Positions 47,396-59,190 of a stretch of 64,000 bases of DNA are shown piece by piece. This stretch comes from Notospermus geniculatus (Eukaryota > Nemertea > Pilidiophora > Heteronemertea > Lineidae). Below the pieces are notes generated by a model that was not told the origin of the DNA, ran no database searches, and saw only the letters and a list, made by a program, of their open reading frames with translations. Made by a program: the position numbers and the translations under genes. Position 1 is the first letter of the stretch; every line of letters starts with the position of its first letter. Location: positions 76,718 to 140,717 of the forward strand of contig NMRB01001720.1 in NCBI GenBank assembly GCA_002633025.1. The letters are read 5' to 3'.

Positions 47396-48824
47396 TAAGG
47401 TAGGCCTACCCTCGATTTGCCACGGTGATATCTCATATTTTCAAAGCTTTGAGGTCAGTCACCGATACCAGGCTCAGTCCACTCATAATATTTCCAGTAT
47501 ACATATACGGTAGTAGCTCAAGGAGCATTTGACAATGTCGATCAAGGACGTATCGTTTCATGATGTCCTTTAATCACTAGACCTCAGGATATACCCTTGT
47601 GTTGTCGATGTCATCATACTTATGGATTCCATAGCAACAAAAGTAATCAGACATGGTCATTGGGAACATGCTTTTATATTGTTATGTGTGAAAGCTTATA
47701 AACTTGATATAATATGTAACCTTCACCAGCAAAAGTAGGCGCTTGTCGCAACCGAGGAAAGGTTAACGACATTCCAACGCAATAGCTGAAATGTACGTCT
47801 CTGCGGGTTGACAATAGTTAGTGGAAAGCAGTGATAGTAGTTGAGTAAACTGATGACCAATGATGATCACCTGCGACAAGCGCCTACCACTGTCGCTGGA
47901 GCAGGTGACATATTCGATCGTCGGGCTGGTTGTCGCCATCTTGTCCAAACAAGGCCATCGACTGCGTCTTTAGCCTTGTCCCAATCATATCATCTTTTGC
48001 GTTAAGTCATAAATTATAAATGAATCTGACCCCTACTTGACCCCGCCTCCGAGCCAATCAGAACTCGTGAAACAAATCGCCGTTGGGCACTTTCTCTTCT
48101 CTTCCCGCACACAATTGTAACACGGATTTTGATTGGCACGTCGATTAGCCTTCGCACACCGATGATTGGCTGAGGCTCTAACCGCCTCTGAAGCGGGATA
48201 TGTAATGGATTCAAACCAGGCTAGATGGACTGGTGAGTTTGAATCTACAGCATACATGTCATTGCTTTCACAGGGAGATACATTCAGCAGTAGGCCTAAC
48301 TCATTGGGTCTTTACCAACAGAAACCAAAAATGTGACTAACCCATTACCTATAGATAGTGAACAAAATAAAGAGGAACAATACATGTAGAACCACACCAA
48401 ACACACGATTACACGCATATTAATAAAAGCTTGCATTGGAGTGTTTCATTGTGGTCATTTTGGAGATACATGTAAACAAAAGAATTTTTCGCCAGTTATG
48501 GAGATTAACTTCTATTGTTTTGAAAGTCTGTTCTTTTGTTGTGTACCTCCAACATGGCCGCTGTGACATCATATAAAAACGCCTAGTACCATGACGGTTT
48601 TGCCCGGAAAAACAAAAAGAAAAAAAGAAACCGACAGCAGAATGTAAATGAGAGTACCATAGCCAAACACAAAGCAACAAGCTCAATACTAAATGTTTGC
48701 AATGCCATGACAATTTTTTCATAGGCTAATAAACAGAGAACAAAACGGATTAGGAAAAATGAAACAGCATATTACATCACCAAAACCACACAACAACAAG
48801 CACAATAACTAATGTTTTCAATAC

Positions 48825-48924
48825 CATGGCGGTTTTTGCATCGGATTGTCCAGGCTGACTCGTACCACGTACAGGATGCATGTTAAAAGTTTGATCACAA
48901 AGTTAAATATGCGTATTCGGAGAC
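48825..48924 (-). CDS. KCNT: KCNT exon 3 (S1), copy B2
   Basis: 100-base exon identical to B1, encoding S1 ([16 protein letters not shown]). The next intron in this copy lacks the 915-base MITE of B1 and shows the empty TAA target at 48338-48340. Confidence 0.92.
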
Positions 48925-49056
48925 CTGAAAGAGAAAATTTTCAATTCATTTTCTGTCTTTCAAACTTTAAAGACTTTATTCACTAATTTACAACAGTCGA
49001 AAGTACTTGTCACTTCTGTAGTCGAAATTGTCTGACATTACAGAGTTGCGCAGCTT

Positions 49057-49411
49057 TCCGACTCCGACTCTGGCTTCAACTACCAGAATAAATTGCAGTC
49101 CGCTGTAGATATCCTTGATAAAAACGATTCGATAGACGTTTGCAAATCGTAAAGTGCCATAACTTTGTGGCAGAATAATTTTGATTCATAATCGGAAGTG
49201 CACGTAAATCCCAAATATAAAAGTCGTGCTTCAAGTCGTAACGACTAGGATTACGACTTCAATATTCATCCGCACTTCCGATTTATAAGGCCAAATTTTT
49301 CTGCCTTCAATTTATGGTGTTTGACGAATTGAAAACGTCTATCAAATCGTTTTTATCAAGGATGTCCATAGCGGACTGCAATTCATTCTCATAGTTGAAG
49401 TCGGAGTCGGA
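49057..49411. mobile_element. Foldback element with TCCGACTCCGACT arms (B2 only)
   Basis: Arms TCCGACTCCGACTCTGGCTT and, about 330 bases on, the complement; inner arms around GCAGTCCGCT and AAACGATT also pair. Absent from B1. Confidence 0.8.
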
Positions 49412-49967
49412 GATTTCGGTATAAATAAAAAAAGCCAAGTTGCCCAAGGCTGATTTCTCGGAGAATAGAGCTTCATCAGGTGAAAAAACGGAACCGACTT
49501 TGACACAGCCCCTGATCAACATGATACAGCCAGCCAAGGCCGCTCAGTCAGCATGCCCCAGCCTTTGCAACGTGACTCTTTCTTGAATGTCCCCAAGGGA
49601 CATTACAATAAGTGGTAAGACCCAACGGAAGGTGAAAGAGACGACACTATTAATATTGGCAGTCTTGACGCGATGAATTGCACCGGAAAGTAATAAACGC
49701 GGTTAGTGTTACGTTATGACCTGAGGCAAGCTCTACTCAGAACCAATCAGAAGAGAACTTTTGGGTCATTTTGACTCAGTTCCATCTGCCCAGTAGTTTA
49801 TTTTGTCCTAATAATAGGAGTCGACGGCGTACGTACGTCAGAACTCCAACGATTCCGTTGTAGTCAAACAAAGCCAATCCATACGTTCCTGGGACATAAT
49901 TGACCAATTTCCTTTCGTTTTCTTTCGAGCTGTACTTCATCGTCGAGGTCCCCGATAGTGTATTAGT

Positions 49968-50360
49968 GAGGTTTCGCAAATCTGACGAAACACGAAGTAC
50001 GAAATACGAAATTGGACTTCATTTCCATGACGTAATGTATTTCAGGAGATGGTTGGCACCACAAATATCGCCTGCTGCAAGAGCGTGTTATAGCGTATAC
50101 GACATTAGACCGATAGAGATACTTAGTACCACATAATTAAACTTTAAAATTTATCTATCGTTTCCAATTCGTAGATACGAAATGGAAATTTAAAAATCCA
50201 AGATGCACCATAACTCTCTCGGTCTTATACATGTATGATATGCTAAACGACGCACTGGCAGTAGCGACATTTGTGGTACCAACCATTTCCAGAAATACAT
50301 CACACGTCATGGAAATGAAGTCCAATTTCGTATTTCGTCGTGTTTCGTCAGATTTGCGAA
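49968..50360. mobile_element. Foldback element with CAAATCTGACGAA arms (B2)
   Basis: B2 counterpart of 35579-35960 with matching arms and flanks. Confidence 0.85.
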
Positions 50361-50945
50361 AACTTACTATTGTTTTCCCGCGCACGGAATAAACCAACCG
50401 TACAAAAGGCAGGGGTGGACTGCGGGTGGACTGTGTACTACATAGGGGTCGGCCAAAATTTCAGGATTCCTACTAACTGCTCAGTGTGTAGATGTCAAGA
50501 AAAGTCAAGCTGCACGTCGGCCATCTTGATCGATTTCTTTCGTGTAGGCCTATAATCCCTCAGAGCCAGTATATTTTCATGTCTGTCTGCATCCGTCATG
50601 TCTGTACGTACAATGTACGATGCACTAGTTCAGAGTCGATTTGCAACTGAATCAGTGTTTCCTTGGCACTGCGGCAGGTCTAAAGAGCAACTACAGTTGC
50701 TTGACAGCATTCCAGTGGTCTCAGTGTACATGTACATGTAGTTCGGTTGTGTACAAAACTTCCATGGCAGGCAGTCAGGCAAACCTTACAAACATCAACA
50801 GGTTCTCTGGTTGTCTACACCCATTGTAAGTGGTGGTTTTACTCGACATTTCGTTCGAACTACAGAATGCTGCAGAAATATGGCATTGAGAAGTTGATTT
50901 TCTTACAGACAACAGCGATTTCCAGATTTTAAAAAAATTACTTAC

Positions 50946-51025
50946 TGGACCGTTGGTTTTTGATGAAGTATAATTGTAACCTTTCCTTAAAGGATCTTTC
51001 GTTTGTGAAAAATTCTACCCTGACT
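50946..51025 (-). CDS. KCNT: KCNT exon 2 (pre-S1 segment), copy B2
   Basis: 80-base exon identical to the B1 copy, with the same TTTCAG acceptor and GTAAGT donor. It encodes the conserved FKERL...FIKNQRS segment. In this copy the intron on its left (downstream) carries a foldback element at 49968-50360. Confidence 0.93.
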
Positions 51026-51592
51026 CTGAAAGATAGAAGACTGAACCATAAATCGGTGTAGAGGCGACTCTAAATGATGATAGAAAGGTTTAGCAAAGAT
51101 TTCAGGGCCGTAGCTAGCATTTTTTCGCTAGGGGGGCATTTTAAGCAGACGAACTGACTGGACGTAGGCTTCGCCTTCCAGCGCCAAAGGGACCTGTTTT
51201 GCGGGGGGTCTAATTTTGAAAATTAGAAGCTCTGAGATGCGATTTGAGGTCAATTTCCTGCACTCTGAGACACGAACAATTCTGATCTTTTATTCCATTT
51301 GATTTTGCTGAAGAAAAAAAATTCAACAGTCGGCCTGGGGGGGGGGGCATTTGCCCCCTTTCCCTCTGCTAGCTACGGGCCTGGATTTTGACAATTGCCC
51401 TTTGCAATATTTATTATTTGTCCGTATAACGCCTATTTTGGATCACCGTTCATGGTCTTGTGATGTCTGCTGTGACATTTCTGAAAGAGAATAATCTTAA
51501 TCCTTACTTTCTGCAAAAGTACAGATGAACGAATTAGTGAGTGAGTGGGCGATAATGCCAGTCGATTTTCAGGAGCGAGAAAGCAGTCTTAA

Positions 51593-51895
51593 AGGTGCTC
51601 TAGTTCGAATTGTAGACATTACGGTTTGTTTATTTACATGGCTGATTATAATACTTATTTTTCCTCGGACAGGTGGCAGCACCGTGTACACCAAAACATA
51701 AATGTTATCTATTTTTATATCTACATGTATCTTGATAAATATTCTTGTAACTGAAATATATTTATGATTTTACGCTCAAAAACAAACAAAAAGTTGTGAA
51801 AGGCGAGATTTAATTCGATTTTATCTGATTTGTTAGTACCAGAAGTTGACAATAGGTGGCACACCGTAATGTTTACAATTCGAACTAGAGCACCT
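51593..51895. mobile_element. MITE with TTAA (or TTA) target, B2 only
   Basis: 303 bases with ends AGGTGCTCTAGTTCGAATTG and the exact complement, flanked by TTAA at 51589-51592 and 51896-51899; B1 has one TTAA at 37209-37212. TTAA targets are used by piggyBac and Kolobok. A 3-base TTA reading is equally compatible. Confidence 0.9.
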
Positions 51896-52775
51896 TTAAC
51901 TAGATGTTATGCAAAAGTATATCAAACGGACATCGTGAATAAGTGCGTCAACATAGAGCCAGCCAAGGAATTGTCTTTTTATTTTGTTGGAAAAAGTTGA
52001 TAGCATCTCCGTTCTTTAAAGAAATCTACCATATTCTGAGTCCCAGTCAGTTTCAGGCAAACGAGTCAACAGCCTTTTCGGTAGGCCTACGCTGTCGGGA
52101 ATGTACATTTTGTAACCATCACACAACAGGCACATTATTAAGAACAAGTCCTCGTGAATAGACGCAAAACTTGTTTCCTTGTCTTGCTCGGAAAATCGAG
52201 ATCCCTGTGTTTGAATTTTTTTTTGAAAACTTCTGTCACGCAGTCCATTTCAGTCTTAGTCTACTGCAAAAGAGTGTGCATTCAATAGGCTGCTCGATAC
52301 AGTTCCAGCATCATCTTGGCGAAGGAATTCCGCTGAAGGGAACAACGTCAACGCTAGTTTTGAACAATAGGGCCTACCGGTAGGTCCCTGCATATAAATC
52401 TAACGAAACTTATTACAATAAAAGAGACGGCGCTACTGAATGGTGAATCCACAACGCCAAAGAGCTTAAAAACGTTGCTGATTGGCTGGAAGCCAGTGTA
52501 ATAGCGCCGACACTATAATTACTCTGAATGTTCCTTACAGACAGACGGTATGAACAGCTCTACCCACAATTCCCTTGAGGCTTGAACTGTTCGATAAGTG
52601 CCTTGGCTGCATTAGTAATTCTCGTCACGTCGAGACCGTTTAATATCCACTGTGGGTTTCTCAAACTCAAGTGGAACAGCCGCGTGGAATAGTGGTAGTC
52701 AAACGAGTTTCACCGAACTACGTCTAAAAGCGCGATGGTACTGAGCATTCTGTTGTAGAGCTGGTGGAACACATG

Positions 52776-53486
52776 CTGAAGTCTCAGTGAGACCATCACT
52801 GCGAGCAACGTCTGTGATCGAGCTGAAACCTATTTCTACCTCATCTCTCTGCGAAGCCCGCAACCCGTACGGTTCACATGCCCGGTTGTTCAGCCTTGGC
52901 TTAAGCGAGAGTTGGGTCGATCCCGACATAAGCGTGGCTTAGGCCAGACTTTTCACAGCACGTTGCACAGGTTGGGCTTCAAACACAAGCCAAGCTTAAG
53001 CCTTTCTTATAATAAACCTGGCAGTGGGGTGGTTATAAGTGCGACTTACAATGGTAGGCCTACTCACTGTATGCCCAGACTTTGAAGATGGCAGTAAGCA
53101 TTGGATCAGCTCACGTGAGCCACACCTGAGCAACCGGGCAACAGTCTCGCAGACAGGAATTTTTTGTGCTGCCTGCTTCAGCACTGTGGTCGTTCGTACA
53201 GTGACAAAACTTCGTACACTCCGTGTATGTGTGTTCCACCAAGTTTAGAGGACAATAGCAGGATTACCATTTTCAATAGCGAGTGAACGACGTGTATGCT
53301 TAGTGATATACACGTCGTTCACTCACTATTCAAAATGGTAATCCTTCTATTGTCCTCTATTCGGCGGAACGCATAGCCATACACCGACTGTAAGCAGTTT
53401 TGTCACTGTATGAACGACCACAGTGTTTATAAGCGCTCATCAGTGGTATCTAACTGAGAGATGATTAGACTAACTGATATGAATTC
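52776..53486. mobile_element. B2-only insertion containing a 250-bp palindrome
   Basis: About 700 bases absent from B1 (join near 38075-38110). Within it, 53176-53425 is an imperfect palindrome centred near 53300 (arms include CACTGTGGTCGTTCGTACAG, GAGGACAATAG and GTGAACGACGTGTA). Confidence 0.8.
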
Positions 53487-54506
53487 GCATGTCTGCCATT
53501 TCTTCTCGTTGGACGTCTTTTCCATATTATTCGCAAACCGTGACATGCTGAATAGAAATTACACAGTTATTAAACAGATCTGTTCGCATCCATCATTAAT
53601 AAAAGACGCTGCCTACTTCATAGTGTTTTCCTAGCGTCTGGGGCACTGCTATGTCTCAAATACACGCAGTTATGACTCGAAATAATCTGCGGCCATTAAT
53701 TGCTTGATAAAAACGGGGTTATCTGCAGACACAGCTGGGACCACAGGCATGACAGGTCACCGCAGCTGCCTTGAACAGGAAGAGAAAATGTTACGCTGTA
53801 AAATAAACTGCATGCAATGCACAACTTAAACCCGGGACCGCCCTTGTTTGAAATAATCTGTACCTTTCATCATCCCGCCTCTCCTCCGGATATACCCTAT
53901 TTATGAAGAATGACATTATAGGTCAAATGTCAAGGTCGTCTCCATGGAGACTAACGCAGAGGTCAAGGTTATCCAGATACGTCGAAAGATCAAAGGTGAA
54001 GGCCGTAGATAGTATTTCTGTCTCGCATGCCAGATCGTATCCAACTGTACGTAAAAAAACCCATGGAATCGGCAATACCCTGAGTGGTAGCTTTTTGGAA
54101 CGAATCAGTATATATACATGTATTTTAAATCCATCTGCATGTACTGTACGTGTTCCCTTTTCGTATTAATCGCACGTGATGGTTCCTCGGAGACACACTA
54201 CTAAACTAGACTAAAAATCCCTAAAGCTACGAGACAGGTCCTACTTGCAATCTACATGTTTAGAAAGGTATGCAAACTAAGAGCAAGTTCAGCGTCATAT
54301 GTTGTCAATTGCCGAACAGATATATTTGATGCATGTATGTAGTTCCTATACATATAACTACATGTATAGAATCTGTTCATGCGTTCTTGGCCCATTAGGG
54401 CATAGCAGCTGTTGAAATGTCATCATCCATATGATGGTATTGATTGGGTACATGTATAATATACTGTAACCATCACAGACACAGTACAAGTATGTACATG
54501 TACGTA

Positions 54507-54810
54507 CAGTCATGGACATAAATTTATCTCCACCTGATACCTTGAATATTTCAAATACTACTGGGCCAATTTTAACACGGTTTGTTCCACATGAAAGTAC
54601 ATCTTGTTGGTCATATTTCTTCATCAAAATTTTGGAAATTTGGAAATATCGTAATTGCGTAATAGCGCATCAGAAAAATTCATAAAAATTAACAATTCAT
54701 AAAAATTAACACAATATTTCCTGAAAACCATGAAAATCTCAAAGTTTCAAAACATTTTATAATTGAAATATTCAAGGTATCAGGTGTAGATAAATTTATG
54801 TCCATGACTG
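54507..54810. mobile_element. Tc1/mariner-like MITE, TA target (B2)
   Basis: Counterpart of 39132-39418, longer by a 17-base internal duplication (AATTCATAAAAATTAAC). Confidence 0.87.
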
Positions 54811-55189
54811 TACATTCATAACATATGGCCTGACGATGCCTGGGCCTGCATGCCCTGCACAAAAAAAATTCTATAGCATGGCCTCCAGGCAAGATAGACG
54901 TACACTGTTGTATATGAATGCGGTACAGCTGGGCAGCTGTGTTTTCAATCCGGGAATTCCATTGATCATAATCGATGTCTCTTCAATAGTCACTGTTAGA
55001 ATATGATGAATGTTGCAAAATCAATTTTTGTTAAGCAGGTATAAAAGGAATGGTAGGCCCAGAAATGCAAATTTGAGTTACAATAGTCTGCTCCTGTAAA
55101 TTTATTTCGAATGGTCATGCTTTCTTTTTACGGTAGATCTAACCAGTAGGCCTACCCCAATGTCTTGTTGAACACGACTGGTCCGATTC

Positions 55190-55298
55190 AGGGCCCATGT
55201 TCCCGAAGCGGTCGTAAGGTTAACGATGTCGTTAAAACTGGAAAAATGCATAGCGTAACGACATCGTTAACCTTACGACGGCTTCGGGAACAGGTCCG
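55190..55298. mobile_element. Short palindromic element (B2 only)
   Basis: Arms AAGGTTAACGATGTCGTTA and complement with outer GTTCCCGAAGC / GCTTCGGGAAC; about 109 bases. The B1 region differs. Confidence 0.78.
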
Positions 55299-56028
55299 TA
55301 AAAAATCTATCAAATGGACTTCAGCGTTGTCGTATCCGGAAAACTAGGGGCAAACGGACTGGAAACAGATCGGATCCGTGTGCCAATGAACCTTGCTTTA
55401 CAGTGCCACAGTATGCATGAGGTGACTCAATCTCCCTCCCCACCTTGATAAGACTAGTGTCCCGTCCAACCCATACATACATGTAGCCAGTGGCAACTCC
55501 TAGGCTGGACTGATACCATGTCGAAACCTCAGCTGACAAAAATGGCCGCCTTCATTTTCATCACTTGAGGAGTTCAACTCGTGACTACCCTTCATCAAGT
55601 AATGTACCATGCTTCAACTCATTCTTTTAACTTTTTGATTATTTTTGCAATTTCATGGCCTTCCATTGCTCTGTCCCCCTTCAAACTTTTTTGGTACTCG
55701 TTCTGTACACTGTGAATGAGGCTTTACTTTTGGTGTGACGTCATCAAATGGGTGTTTTTATGGCGGGATTTTTGAATGGTGGTTTGAATAACTGTTCTCA
55801 CTACTAGGGGGTAGCATATTTTTTTCTGGGATCCTGTGGTTCCCGTTCTGGGCAGCCAAGGAGTGTCTGAAAGTACAATATACGATTCTTGCATGAACTA
55901 TGTCAGTTCGTCTTTCATCAATTTGTTGTCGATGTTTGCCGTTCCAAGACTGGCTCAATCTGGTGAAACACGACTGGAAAATGAAATAGAAAGTCATTGA
56001 ATTATTTGACATCTCGTCTCGAACTTAC

Positions 56029-56126
56029 TTTGGTGGCGGAGGAATATTCTCCAAGCTCTCACTGATGGATCCGATACCACCAGCTCTGTCGGCAGATAGG
56101 AATGATCGAAAAGTCCGATCCCTCAT
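56029..56126 (-). CDS. KCNT: KCNT exon 1 (start-codon exon), copy B2
   Basis: Second copy of the proposed start exon: same length, same ATG with preceding in-frame TAA, same GTAAGT donor. It differs from B1 by one synonymous change in a Gly codon (GGT for GGC). It is the most upstream exon recognised, and nothing resembling an earlier coding exon was seen to its right. Confidence 0.62.
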
Positions 56127-57512
56127 TTATCCAACATAAGGGGCTAAAATGGAAAAGGGACGAGTTAAGAGGGCCTCTCACAACACATAGGCCTACACGG
56201 AAGCTCCATTTGGTGAGATGATGTATCTAGGTACCGGTACCTTCTATGTTGTGTAGGCCTATAACAAAAATTTTGGCCCGAACGGACTTCGTATGTGGCC
56301 GCCACGCAGCCACCTTGAAAAATGGCCATTGGCCCATATCTCATAAACTGCTGTTGCAAAATGTTTTGATCTTGAAAGAGTATATCTAGGTACCCTCAAT
56401 GTCAAAGTTTGGCTAGATTATACTTCAAATATTGCCGCCAGTCAGCCATATGAAAAACTGGATTTTAGCCTATATGCCCTGCCCATAATGTCATAGTCCC
56501 TGGACCATTTCATTAAGCCGTGTTGTGGCACTGTAGGCCTACTGATTATAAAGCACAAGTAAGATCTGACGTACACTATCTAGATACGCAGCTATGGTAC
56601 AACTACATGTATATCAAAAGTACTTTAAGAGAAACCAATGCCACCCCTGCTAGCTTGGTACCCCAAAACTCATAAGAGGGCCAAGTTGCTAAGGTTCTCC
56701 AGTCCTCTCAATGCTCCAATTATAAAACGTCATAAAATCTTCATAGACGGATGAAGATCATAATGGTGTGCAAAAAGCAAGCTTCCTAGGTAAATAAATT
56801 ATCAAACAGCACGAAACTGGAGACAGATCTTTTATGTCTGTTAAGGGAAGAACTGAACATCTTTTTTGTATTCCGAATTTGCTGCAAAAATACTGGAACA
56901 GTGACTTAATATAATACTTTTGAAAGGCACTGTACGTGCGAATATCAATCATTTTCATGTGATAATAATGGAATGATTATGAAAAACGTATTAATTTCTC
57001 ACCCGCGGTTAATACTGTATTATCACTTTAATGATTGCATTTCAGAGTCAGAGCTAATGTTTCAGCTGGGTACCTCCTGAGGGAGTTTCTTTGTTGCCTA
57101 GCAACGCAATTCAACAGGTTTCCGACGACAACGGCGACTGAATTCGCACCTGGTAAGGACAGGGGGAATTGATGGAAGAGGTTTGCATGCTGTAGGGATA
57201 CGTTCTTTTCACGTTTCAAGACAATCTAACATGAAAGGAGACTTTCTATAATCACGTAGACCAGTGTCTCCAAGACAGAATTCACACCTGATAAGGCAAG
57301 GGAAACTGATGAAAGAGTTTTGCCCGGGAGTTATGCACGCTATAGGATGCATTTGTTTTGAACGTTTTTTATGGCAATCTCTGATGAAAGGAAACTTTCC
57401 ATAATCACGCAGACCAGTGTCACGAAATGTGTAGTGGCAATATGCAAAGAGTAGTAGCCTATGACTGCATTGAAAACGCCACAGTCATGTTGTATTTATC
57501 ATAAATAATAAT

Positions 57513-58155
57513 AGAGAGGTTTCGCAAATGTGACGAAAAACGAAGTACGAAGTACGAAATTGGACTTCATTTCCATGACCTGATGTATTATTTCTGGAAA
57601 TGGTTGGTACCACAAATTCCCTGCTGCCAGTGCATCTTTTAGCATGAGTTGTGGTACATCTTGAATGTTTAAATTTCCACTTCATATCTACGAAGTGAAA
57701 ACGAAAGATAATTTCAAAGTATAATATACATCGTAACTCTATCTTTTTAAAAAAAAATATTATCTAAGGAGTGCAAGCGCCCACTTAGGGCATTATAGCT
57801 ACTCATCAAACAATACTGGACGATATTAATGATATGTAGGAGGAAACCGGAGCTCCCGGAGGAAACCTACGATGTCGAGGAGAGATCGCCCTCTCTACCA
57901 CATAAAGCCACTTGCACGACCTGGGGATCGAACCAGCGACCTCAGTGGTGGCAGGCGCCGATGTTTCCACTGCGCCACCCCGACACCCCGACACCCCACT
58001 CTATCTGTCTAACGTCATACGCTAAAAGACGCTCTTGCAGCCAGCGATATTTGTGGTACCATCCATCTCCTGAAATACATGTACATTACGTCATGAAAAT
58101 GAAGTCCAATTTCGTATTTCGTACTTCGTGTTTCGACAGACTTGCGAAACCTCCC
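57513..58155. mobile_element. CAAATCTGACGAA foldback containing a SINE (B2)
   Basis: Arms at 57513-57610 and 58060-58155 are complementary. A tRNA-derived SINE (57835-58005) lies between them. Confidence 0.8.
57835..58005 (-). mobile_element. tRNA-derived SINE (B2)
   Basis: Minus-strand A box TGGCGCAGTGG (complement at 57968-57978), B box GGTTCGATCCCC (complement at 57923-57934) and terminal GGTTTCCTCC (complement near 57839). Same SINE family as 23400-23685. Confidence 0.85.
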
Positions 58156-58235
58156 TATTGAATTAAGAGCTGAGTGCCGAATACGACGACGGCGTTAACA
58201 GTTTACTACACAACATTGAGCGAATTTAATGCACA

Positions 58236-58350
58236 GCAGGAGGAAACCGACGTGCCCGGAGAAAAACTTCCCTGTCAGAGAGACTCGACCTCTCACATGA
58301 CGAGCATGGATATGACCGGGGTCGGGAATCGAACCCGGATCCGCAGAGGT
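58236..58350 (-). mobile_element. tRNA-derived SINE fragment (B2)
   Basis: Minus-strand B box GGTTCGATTCCC (complement at 58324-58335) and a terminal GGTTTCCTCC word near 58240. No clear A box was seen. Confidence 0.65.
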
Positions 58351-58417
58351 GACAGGGCCTCGTCGGAGCGACAGTCTGTGGCAGATCTTGGGAAGATCGG
58401 GGATGCAATGTGGGCCA

Positions 58418-59190
58418 TGCTTTCCATTTTTGTCAATTTCAATATCATCTTCACACAAGAGTGTGCCTGTTTCCTGATACGTGCCTGATGCTGATTTTGT
58501 GCCTTCCTTCCTTACCGAACGGAAAATGCCTCACCAGTGGCAATAACCTCAATGAACTCATTAACATGATACTCTCCGAAGGCTACAATTAGGCAAAGTG
58601 CATTTTACTGCACCTATTACTGTCAACTGCAGTTATCTTCGTAACTGAAGTGTTTTTGTTGCCGGAATTCGTTAACGACTGGGAGGATGTCGCAGCAAGA
58701 ACGTAAACACACGCGCCAAATGAGTTTTTTAGGTTTTTCCATCGGCGATGGAATTTTTCAGCTTCGGCTTATTGGAACGTGGAAGTTTCACGAGCGAGAC
58801 TTCCATGCCTAAAGCGTTGCTTTCCATTTTTGTCAATTTCAATATCATCTTCACACAAGAGTGCTGATTTTGTGCCTTCCTTCCTCACCGAACGGAAAAT
58901 GCTCCACCAGTGGCAATAACCTCAATGAACTCATTAACATGATACTCTCCGAAGGCTACAATTAGGCAAAGTGCATTTTACTGCACCTATTACTGTCAAC
59001 TGCAGTTATCTTCGTAACTGAAGTGTTTTTGTTGCCGGAATTCGTTAACGACTGGAAGGATGTCGCAGCAAGAACGTAAACACACGCGCCAAATGAGTTT
59101 TTTTAGGTTTTTCCATCGGCGATGGAATTTTTCAGCTTCGGCTTATTGGAACGTGGAAGTTTCACGAGCGAGACTTCCATGCCTAAAGCG
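58418..59190. repeat. Local tandem duplication in B2
   Basis: Two copies (58418-58817 and 58818-59190) begin TGCTTTCCATTTTTGTCAAT and end GCCTAAAGCG. The second lacks about 27 bases after GAGTG. B1 has only one copy of the shared part, starting right after the N at 42354. Confidence 0.9.

Larger units (their letters stand above)
3150..56126 (-). other. KCNT: Slo2/KCNT-type potassium channel gene, 5' part, as assembled
   Basis: This minus-strand gene encodes a pore-forming subunit of a sodium-activated potassium channel (Slo2 family: Slack/KCNT1, Slick/KCNT2), a plasma-membrane protein with six membrane helices and two cytoplasmic RCK domains. Seventeen exons (E1-E17) are recognised by translated similarity to remembered vertebrate KCNT1/KCNT2 and by GT/AG boundaries. 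E1-E16 total 1801 coding bases, so E16 ends in phase 1, which the proposed E17 acceptor satisfies. E1-E4 are present twice (blocks B1, B2) and E5-E16 twice (A1, A2); E17 is single. RCK2, which carries the sodium-sensing region in vertebrate Slo2, is not in the window. Family assignment is secure. Whether the copies are alleles or paralogous segments is inference. Confidence 0.95.
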
